Origin: Lasiosphaeris hirsuta
Lineage: Eukaryota > Ascomycota > Sordariomycetes > Sordariales > Lasiosphaeriaceae
DNA length: 64,000 bases
Direction of reading: 5' to 3'
NCBI GenBank assembly: GCA_030549175.1
Contig: JAUKUA010000002.1
Location: forward strand, 5,332,001-5,396,000
The notes under the pieces were generated by a model, which made no database searches, had not been told where the DNA came from, and worked only from the letters and a program-made list of their open reading frames with translations. Of this stretch, positions 56,301 to 64,000 are shown piece by piece (the stretch's first letter is position 1; the number at the start of each line of letters is the position of its first letter). The position numbers were made by a program, and so were the translations under genes.

Positions 56301-56558
56301 AAAGTACCAAAAACAAAGAGCGAGCTTCAGATTTCAGACCGCTAGACTGGCAATGACTGCCTCGAAAGGTCTAGGCCCGAGGGGCCAGAATACGTTGGTT
56401 GACGGCTGCCTTCAGAATCCAGGTATATGGTAATGCTTCAACTATGGGAATCGAGACGATGAAGCTGACGGAACATCAAAATAGGCTTAGTTTTGGATTC
56501 GCGCGAGGATTTGAGAGCTTCAACACCACGCACACTTCCTCAGATAACCGCAAGTACC
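53352..56558. other. Long intergenic region without a firm gene
   Basis: 3.2 kb. A minus-strand frame at 53750-54001 encodes a possible membrane span (IFSSYLWFGATIMFLGL) but lacks an ATG and any partner exon, so it may be a remnant. G12 (about 54139-54150) and C runs (about 54437-54449 and 56226-56237) are present. Nothing else is supportable. Confidence 0.5.
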
Positions 56559-57673
56559 ATGAACCAAGCTCACACCGAAGACCTGGAAGAAGAGCCTCCG
56601 CCTCCTGCGTCACAACAAAAAGCAACAAGCGGAGAAAAGTGGGAATGGGACAAGACCGTCCAGGATTTTATCAAACAAATAGGCATGGAGTTTTCACCAC
56701 CTGGACTATGACGTTTGCTTACACTGAACACAGATGGCAAAACAATATCCTACGCGGCCTACCAAAGAAGCGGGGGCGACATGGTCAAGGCTATGGTATT
56801 ACTTCCTCCGGCGTCACGACCACCCTCAGTCGCTGCTTCGGCCCTCTCAGAGTCTTCACGGTCCCGGTCTCCAAAGGGGGCGACCAAGAAATCACAGCCA
56901 CTTGCTCTTCCACAGCCCCCAGAGCTAGACAATGATACCGAAGAGGGTGAAGGCGACGGCGGCGGCGGCGGCGACGAGGATGACGATGAAAAACACGACA
57001 CAGTCTTTCAGATCCTTCCCGGCCAAACAGCCGCCAGCGCCCGCCCACAGACATCTCGAGCATATGAAGAGCCTCTTAGCGACCGTATGCTTCCCCCATT
57101 TTTTTCCTCCCGTATTGTAGCCGTTATTGACCACCTCTACCAGAGTTCCAAACGGTAGGCAGAGCCAAGCGCTTCTTCACCGTCGGCCGCATCTTCAAAA
57201 CGGCGTGGTTCGAGCCTGGCGGCGAGGGCATGTCGGGACGGCGGTCGGATCTCGAGTGGACCGAGGACTGCCCCAAGTACCACGGGGCGTCGCCGTATGC
57301 CAAGTTCCGGTGGTTTATCGTGGTTCGGAAGAAGCCACACCACACCCTGTGCTTCAGCATTACCACCTACCACCCGGGCAAGAGCGCCGGCAGTAGCAAG
57401 ACGACGAGCGGCCAGAGCCGCGACGACAAGGGCTCTGTCGTGCTGTACTCGGCCGACGTCGAGCCGCCCGAGCCCGAGCCCGAGGAGGGGATCACGCGTA
57501 AGCCGATCGCGATCATCAGGGAGGACAAGGAGCAGTATATCTCGCCGCTGGCGCGGCTGGATTGTAGCCGGATTTACACTGTCGAAGATAACCTCCGGGT
57601 CATGAAGGTCGGGCGTGTACATACCGATTCGCTTCCGGATTTGGATGAATGCTTTAGAAAATGCATGGAGTAA
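56559..57673 (+). CDS. DUF6590-domain protein, function unknown
   Basis: Three exons: 56559-56682, 56734-57084 and 57144-57673, giving 334 aa. The C-terminal half has the DUF6590 pattern: RFFTVGRIFKTAWFEPGG, KFRWFIVVRKKPHHTLCFSI and ending ISPLARLDCSRIYTVEDN, VMKVGRVHTDSLP. The N-terminal part begins KWEWDKTVQDFIKQ and continues IDGKTISYAAYQRSGG, then an acidic stretch of Glu/Asp/Gly. The first intron would be a GC-AG intron (donor ATAG|GCATGG, 51 nt); without it the frame stops just after the KWEW block. The second intron is ordinary (59 nt). DUF6590 is widespread in filamentous fungi, and its role is not known to me. Confidence 0.72.
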
Positions 57674-58403
57674 GGACGGGCCTTACCCACACGGCGAAAT
57701 TGCTTCCCCCAAAGAAAAAGATAAGAGAGAAATTAAAAGAATTGCGTGAGACTGTGTGCTGCGTTGTTATTGGTGCCACGTCTGCGAATTAGGGGCTGCG
57801 CGCCTAAAGCACGTTGGGCCTCTTTTTCTTCGAGGATAAGAGACGATCAACCTTCATCAATATTTCAACCTCGAGCCGCTGATTGCCGAAGGTCTTGAGC
57901 CAGGCAGTCGTGGGAGGGTGGTGTTTCCCAGGCAGAAGCTTTGAAGGATTTGGAGAATAGTTTCGGATCCGTAAGTGTTCGAGAGATGTGCTTGGCAAAC
58001 ACCAAGAACCAACCTATCATGGGGCTTTTCGTTCCGAAACTTGGTCTTGCAGATCGAGTCATCGGGGTTGGCATGCAACGCCAGCATCTCGCAAACCAAG
58101 GCCTGCCTTACCTAGGTATCCGGACGCCGACGGAGTCACATACCCGGCCCCAGCTCACAGGGGGACCGTTTGCGTGCCACTTCCTGCCACCCCGAAACAC
58201 CCTTGCAAAACATTTCACCGCTGCTCCACGACATCCAAACCCTCTGACAAAACAGCCCAGAACCACATCCCATTCCCACGGCTCACTCTTACAGAACGGT
58301 CCAATCCCCCCCCCCCCCCCCCCCCCTTCCCCACTCCCGCTACTCCCTCTTACACACATCCCACTCTCTCACAAAACACAACACCCCCCCCCCCCCTCCC
58401 TCC
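57674..58403. other. Intergenic region between convergent genes
   Basis: About 730 bases of 3' flank. It includes C21 at 58306-58326 and a further C run at about 58383-58396. The plus-strand frame 57941-58588 is mostly translated poly-Pro from these C-rich runs and from the antisense of the neighbouring gene. Confidence 0.6.
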
Positions 58404-59386
58404 CTAAAAGTCCTGAACCCCCGTCTCCCCCTTCAGCTCCCCCTCCCCCTCCCCCTCCTCCTCGCCTACCCAGTCCGCCTCCTCCTCATCAAACCATCTC
58501 TCCTCCTCCTCCCGCCGCTCCAGCACATCCAACGCCTCATCCCCATCCACCCGCGCATACTCGAAATCCTCATCCCCACCCCGAATGAACCGCTCCCTCA
58601 AATACCCCTCCCACAGTGCCCGCCCCTGCTCCCTGCTCTCAGGCTGCGCCGCCGCAGCGAGCCCGCCAAAGCTCTCGGTCACATCATCCATGACGGCGTC
58701 CCTCCCCCCTGCGGGCTGACACGCGGTGGTCAGCCTGGGCACCCCCCCACCGGCCGACGGACTGTCTACGAACCCCCCGAACCCCACGAACGGGGCGGGA
58801 GGGGCCTGCTGGGCAGGCGGGCCGTCGTCGTCGTCGTCGTCGTCCACATCGGGGAACCCCAGCGGGGACAGCGCGGGCGGCGGCGGCAGCGGTGCGGGCG
58901 TGCCCTCGGCCAGCTTGGCCAGGCGGTCCTCGCCGCGCAGCAGCGAGCCCTCGAGCACGCGGGCGTAGCCCTTGGCGCGGCCGTCGGCCTCGCGCTCGGC
59001 GGGGGTTTGGAAGCGGCGGATTAGGGCGTCGTGGAGGAGGGGGTCTGTTGGGGCGTGTCAGATATGTGGTCAGCTCTGCAGCAGGCCGGCCAATGTTGGC
59101 GAGGAATGCGCGTTGGGGACTGGTCAGGGTGCAGGGTTAGGTGAGATTGGGTAGGGCTGAGTTTAGGCAGGGAGGTGGGGGGGTGAAAAGTGCAGAAAGT
59201 TGAGGTACCGGTGAGTTCGTGCTCGGGTGAGCTGAAGTAGCTCGGGTTCCGCTCGAGGTATTCGCGCCTGCGGTTTTGCACGCGCACTTGGGCGAGTTGT
59301 GCCGAGGACCGGGGGGGCAGGGGCCGGGGACGGGAGAAGGACTCGGATTCCAACCTCGCCGGCGGCGAGTCGAAGCGTGGTGACAT
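58404..59386 (-). CDS. CCDC97-like protein (CCD97-type domain)
   Basis: Two exons: 59386-59209 and 59044-58404, giving 272 aa. The 164-nt intron is phase 1 and restores HELTDPLLHDALIRRFQTP. The N-terminal part is NRRREYLERNPSYFSSPEHEL, the typical opening of CCDC97-like proteins; the end has EEERWFDEEEADW, the acidic C-terminal signature. The middle contains a Pro-rich and poly-Asp insert. In animals CCDC97 associates with the U2/SF3B spliceosome complex; a similar role here is an inference. The start is the first in-frame ATG; no ATG exists further upstream in this frame. Confidence 0.8.
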
Positions 59387-60208
59387 CTGGTGAGAGGTGG
59401 AGGGGTTGTTGTCAAACAGCTCGATTCGCACTGGGCGGGGCCAAGTGTAGCAGATGTGCAGGTTTCTTATGGTTGTGGTGTAGTCTTTTTTTTTTTTTTT
59501 TTTTTTTTTTGGCGGCGGCGGCGGCGGCTGCGGCGGTCGAACTAATAGCCTTGCATTCTGTGGTGAGATGTTGGCGATTATAAATGATTATATTACGTTC
59601 TTTGGTTTGGTGAATTTGTCGAATAGAATCGATGTTGTCGCAAAGTCAAAAGAGCTGTCGCGGTTGCGGGGTGCGGGGATCTCGCACAGTCTTGTGTGCT
59701 GAACTTGACACGGTGATTTCAGATAAGTCGAGTGTTGTCTCGTTACTCGACCGAAGAAGCCATACAAGAGTGCGTAGTAGCCAAGATGAAGGAGTGTTTG
59801 TGCATTTACCATCAGTTAAATGGCTCAGCCTTTATTTGGATTTTCGGGGGTGCATCAGATCAAACAACGACATATGTCAGGATGAGTTATGTTGCGCTGT
59901 TGGCTCTGACATGAATTACAAACGCTGGTGTTCCTAGCCGTACCTTGACAATTATTTGTCCACCACCCCAAATTTGTCCACCACCCCAAGGAGCTTGTCC
60001 TCTTGCCGTACACGTACGTACATACCCAAGGCATCCATGACACTGAATACCCAAATGTGACCATCCAGACACAACCATAGCCCAAGTACACACCCTCAAC
60101 CCGCTCCACCGACCGCCAAAGAGATCCCGTCTCCACAACGCCTCCCCGTTTAGAACAGCCAGTCCCAACTCCCAGAGAATGCCGAACCTCGACAGACATA
60201 CACCTCCC
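59387..60208. other. Intergenic region with T25-(GGC)n tract
   Basis: About 820 bases. A T25 run at 59486-59510 is followed directly by GGC repeats to about 59535, roughly 100-150 bases upstream of the CCDC97-like ATG. No gene. Confidence 0.6.
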
Positions 60209-62555
60209 TCAAGCAGCCATGATGCTGCGCCCACCATCGGCCGTCGTCCGGTGTCTCATCCGCACCTTCATAACCCCATGGGCAAGCCGCTTGACCGTCC
60301 CCAGCTTTGAACTCTCCCCGGCCCTCCTCTCCACCCCGACCACCGCGCTCGGCGCGAACATCAGCGCCTCGCCGACCTTGAGCGCGACGATCCTCGCAAA
60401 CAACTCCATGCCGGGATCCCCCTCCCCGAGCACCATGGCCCCCGCCCCATCCCAGACCCCGTCCGCGCCCTCCTCCTCGCCGACGACCCGCGCAGCCCGC
60501 TTCGCGGCGCCCTCGGCGCGCTCCAGCATCTTGGACCCGGCCGACACGCCCGCGAGATGTTTGCGCAGCGCGCTGAGCCAGTCGGGCGAGGTGAAGCGGT
60601 GCACGACGGTGACGCTGCACAGGTCCAGCAGCTTGGGCGAGATGGTGGGCTCCTGCGTCGAGATGACGACGCGCGCGCCCAGGTGGCGCTGCAGGCGGAT
60701 CGTCGAGAGCAGGGCCTCGGTCAGCGTCTGGCACTCGGGAGAGTCGTTCATGTACTTGTGGGCCTCGTCCAGGGCGATGATGCGGCCGACGCTGGCCGGC
60801 GACTGCTCGAGGAAGAGCGAGAGGCTGATGTTGAAGAGCGAGCACGCCATCTCGGCCGTCACGCAGGGGCACGACAGGTCGACAATGGTCAGCTGGCCGG
60901 ACCGAGGCGTCCAGTCGGTCCCCTGTCTGGTGGTGACGGGGCGCTTGGGTGGCGGCTTGTTATTGTTTGGGTAGTTGCGGGAGAACATGTCGAAGGCTTT
61001 GGCTTGGTCTTTGACCATGAAGGATTCCAGGGTTTCGAGGCGCTGGCGCAGGGGCGAGAGTTGCATTTCCGTCAGGTTCTCGTCAGCTAGCATCCTCTTG
61101 AAGGCCGTGTAGCTGAAGCTAGCGTCGGTGCGCTGCTGCTCGACGCGTAGCTCACGGAGGATGCGGTTCACCACGTGTAGATACAGTGGCATGCCTCCAG
61201 ATGTGACGGCCATCAGGTCGAGCATGCGCTTCGTGTTGAGGTCTGACTCGTTGAGCCGGAGCTCCTCAACCGTGACGGTTGGAAAGCGCCTGTACAGTTT
61301 CTAGCGTGCTGGTTAGACCGGCATCCCAAAGGAAACTGTGACGAAATGAACTCACTTTCATGGTTCGAATATTGGTTGGCGGGCACAACACGCGGACTTT
61401 GATATTGCGATTCGACGCCAGCCACGCAACCTCACAGGGTGAGCCTCCCGTGTCCGAGGTGAAGGTATCATAATGAAAGACAATACCCGTTAGGGGGTTT
61501 GGGAGAATGTTAGCGGGGCATCGCGCAAGCGTATTCTCCAGCAAACACGAAAGGGTATGGCTCTTCCCCGAGCCCTGGCTGCCGCAGATGAAAAAGCTGG
61601 AGGGCGCGGTAATATTCCAAAAGATGCGGTTATCGGCAGCTCCATCCTGAATCGCCCCGCTAATGTCCCCTGCCAGCAACCCGTACTGACTAAAGGGCTT
61701 CTCAGCAGCATGGCCTGCTAGGGCGAGGGCATAGTTGCGGACCGCCTCAGTGAAGATAGGCGTCGCTCGGACCTCATTCAGCTCATCCAGCTCCGGGTGA
61801 TGTGCGAGGAGGCGTAAATGCATATCCCGCATAGACGCTTGAAAAGACAGCTCGCCCTCACTGCTATATTCGTCCTCCTCGTCGCCATCGCTATCATCCT
61901 CCTCGCTCGGAGTGGCTCGGCTGTTTTGGTTAATCATGTTTTCGCTCGAGATGGATGCCGTCTCGTCTACGGGTGTCTTGACTTCCGCTTGCGCAGACAT
62001 CTTGGCGAAGGTGTTGGTATTGGAAATGGCGGCCATGCGTAACTTTTTGGCCTTGCCCGATACTGGGGATTCGATCTTAGGAAGAGGGAGTTGTTTCCGC
62101 AAATCGCCAGCGCTGTCCAGTGGCTCCCGTTCGCGCGTAGAGGGTAGGAGCTTTCTGAGCTCTGGTAACGGGGTTGCACTCTCCGCCCCGAATAATAGCT
62201 TGTAAGGCTGAACCGCTGAATTCAGGCCTTTCTTATCCCCCGCGAAGTTCCAACTCGGCGACGGCCCCGGCACCAGGGACGGGGTGCTTGGCGCTAGGGC
62301 TCCGGCTCCTGCTGAAATCGGAACCTGCGGCACAGGAGAGTTTTTAAAGGTAGGGTCTGGAGGGGTCTTTTTGGCTCTGAATGACAAGGAAGAGGTGCTC
62401 CCAAGGGAGAATGAGCTCGTGCCGAGAGAAGTGCTCAGGGAAGACCAGTCGTCGTCAGGTTTGAAGATGAAGCCACCTTGGGTTTTCACTGCGGTGGAAG
62501 TGAGTCTGCTGGTGAAAATAAATTTGGGCGCCGATGGTTGAACGAGCTCGCCCAT
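60209..62555 (-). CDS. HerA/FtsK-like P-loop ATPase, fungal, function unknown
   Basis: Two exons: 62555-61356 and 61300-60209, giving 763 aa. The 55-nt intron is phase 0. The first 240 residues are disordered and Ser/Pro-rich with an acidic patch (EEDDSDGDEEDE). The ATPase core starts near residue 255. Walker A is GSQGSGKSHT at about 325-334. Walker B is RIIALDEAHKY, with the DEAH box at about 578-581. ARVVISTQEPTISPKLLDLC and VVHRFTSPDW follow, resembling the sensor and arginine-finger region of HerA/VirB4-type motors. Such proteins occur widely in filamentous fungi annotated only as P-loop NTPases. DNA pumping or helicase activity is not shown. It lies in tandem with the CCDC97-like gene. 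Confidence 0.75.
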
Positions 62556-64000
62556 ACTGGTCGAATATGGACAGTATCTTATAGTTGTTGCCGAGAGCCA
62601 CCAATGATTCCGACCAGTCAGTTTTGTGCACTCAAAGGACGGAAGGGTGCAGGAAAAAGAGAAGCTAGAGTCAGAAACAGCGGCAATTGACTAAACGCAG
62701 GGATTCATGCAGATAGCAAACACAAAGACAGATTCTGGCAACTCTACAGAGAGCCGTGAGGTGGGCACTGGCGGCCATAACAAGTGATTGAAGTGGCCAA
62801 GAGAGAGAAAAGGGAGACGGAAAAAGCAACTTGGGGGAGCAAGATTTTGGCGATCGGGCAATATTGACCAGTCAGAATGCGTGTTTGTTTACCTTATACC
62901 GGGAACTAATAACCCGGGATCGCTGTTTGCTCCTCCAAGCCCTGCTGTGGACGCCTGAGTCTGGACCCCATGGTTCCCCTGACACAGTTCCCCCGACCCC
63001 CGTGTCCAAGATGGTTAATGTTCAGCATGTCTGGAGCCATTCGCAGACAAACAAAATATAGCACTTGGGTAGAAACGTGGTCAAAGGGCGCTGAGAAGCA
63101 TGACACTTGGCGGCGACAACACCTCGCCCCCACAATTCATCCAAAATGTTCGAAATGTCCAAAATGGGCGGAACAGCCTGAACAAAGTAACAGCCCGCAA
63201 ATTGCCTGTGGCCATTGAGGAGGTCTTGTGTGCGACGCAGGTGGTGCAGTGGCTTGCCTGGCTGTTGGAACACTGGCCAGGCATATGTGTGCATTGGAGC
63301 GATGTCTAGCTTGCTGTCTGCTGAGAGGCCACCAGCAACGCCGGAACCTTGGTGCATTGTGTGCGCATTTGGGGTGCTCACGTGGCAGCCTCTGGCAGTC
63401 TGGCTTCCACAGCAAGTCAGGAACGTGCTGTGCGGAGGACAAGGAATCCGGGCAGATTCCATCTCATTCTGCTCGATGACTAGCCCTCATAGGATGCCAA
63501 CATGTCGACGTGTACGCAGTGGCAGAGGGACGCAAAGGAGATTTGCTGGCGGCCATTGAGCAGACCACAACTGGGGCGAAGATCACGGCGCCGGGTGATT
63601 CTGTTGTGCGTCTCCAAGGCCCGTTTGAAAGTGCTGTGCTGGGGTGACGGCGGTCCTGCATTGGTATCATTGGTGATGGGCTGAGGGGATTGCCGAACTG
63701 CTCTGCTGCTCCTGACACAAGAAAGAGAGGGAGGGTTAAAGACAGCTGCGCGTGAATGATAGATCAACAATGGATGTTGAAAGAACATTTGGGCGTATCC
63801 CCCCCGCTTGCCCGCTCCTGGAGTTCTTGCAGCTGCTTCCCATGTGTTGCCCTGTGCGTCCATGGGCAGCTGTATCTGTCAGGGCCCCAATTGGCCGGCA
63901 AGGCGTCCGACGGAGTGTGGTTGCTGCAGCTGTCGCGTGTGAGAAGCTACTCCCCAAGCTGCGACCGCTGAAATGGGACGGCTTGGATGGGCAGAAATGC
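62556..64000. other. Upstream flank of the ATPase gene, no recognised gene
   Basis: 1.4 kb to the window end. Short overlapping frames on both strands lack domain signatures. A gene may begin beyond 64000. Confidence 0.5.

Noticed and set aside
57941..58588. 215-codon Pro-rich frame on the plus strand
   Set aside because: Produced by poly-C runs and by the antisense of the CCDC97-like gene.
1..64000. tRNA, rRNA or CRISPR arrays
   Set aside because: A visual search for T-loop GTTCRANYC context, rRNA blocks and regularly spaced repeats found nothing; a dedicated tRNA scan would be decisive.

Overview
The window is nuclear DNA of a filamentous ascomycete (Pezizomycotina; the gene set fits Sordariomycetes). 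Genes have short GT-AG introns, mostly 48-210 nt, with CTAAC/CTGAC-like branch points. They encode fungal families (Pmt1-type mannosyltransferase, Sec2, Sed5, Gna1, Ayg1-like hydrolase, DUF6590) and lie alone on either strand without operons. I name no genus. All exon joins were made by eye from splice signals, reading frame and family motifs.

Layout. 0-5 kb: a PMT1-type O-mannosyltransferase (+) converging on a two-finger C2H2 protein (-). 5-15 kb: a gene-poor island with decayed genes on both strands: an uncharacterised fungal family at 9.2-9.9 kb, a cysteine-rich wall-enzyme tail at 10.3-11.1 kb and a LysM-effector-like relic at 12.4-12.7 kb. 15-30 kb: a SEC2-type Rab exchange factor (+), then two large, disordered, P/Q/S-rich proteins in tandem (-). 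The larger carries seven phased copies of the Prk1/Ark1 kinase motif. 32-33.5 kb: the Golgi syntaxin SED5. 34.6-40.5 kb: four compact metabolic genes in two convergent pairs (aldo-keto reductase, zinc polyol dehydrogenase, KduD-like SDR, Ayg1-like hydrolase). 42.4-49.4 kb: glucosamine-6-phosphate acetyltransferase, a class 3 (diacylglycerol-type) lipase and a GH43 glycosidase. 51.3-62.6 kb: a Cys-rich single-pass membrane protein, a DUF6590 protein, a CCDC97-like protein and a HerA-like P-loop ATPase. 62.6-64 kb: nothing recognised.

Shared themes. Several genes serve the secretory pathway and cell surface: PMT1 in the ER, SED5 in ER-Golgi fusion, SEC2 in exocytosis, GNA1 for UDP-GlcNAc and so chitin and N-glycans, and the candidate Prk1-target scaffold for actin or endocytosis. 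The 34.6-40.5 kb block looks like a small polyol or sugar-acid oxidoreductase group with an orphan pigment-type hydrolase. No complete transposon, rRNA, tRNA or CRISPR array was recognised. Long poly-C/G and poly-T tracts recur in non-coding DNA.
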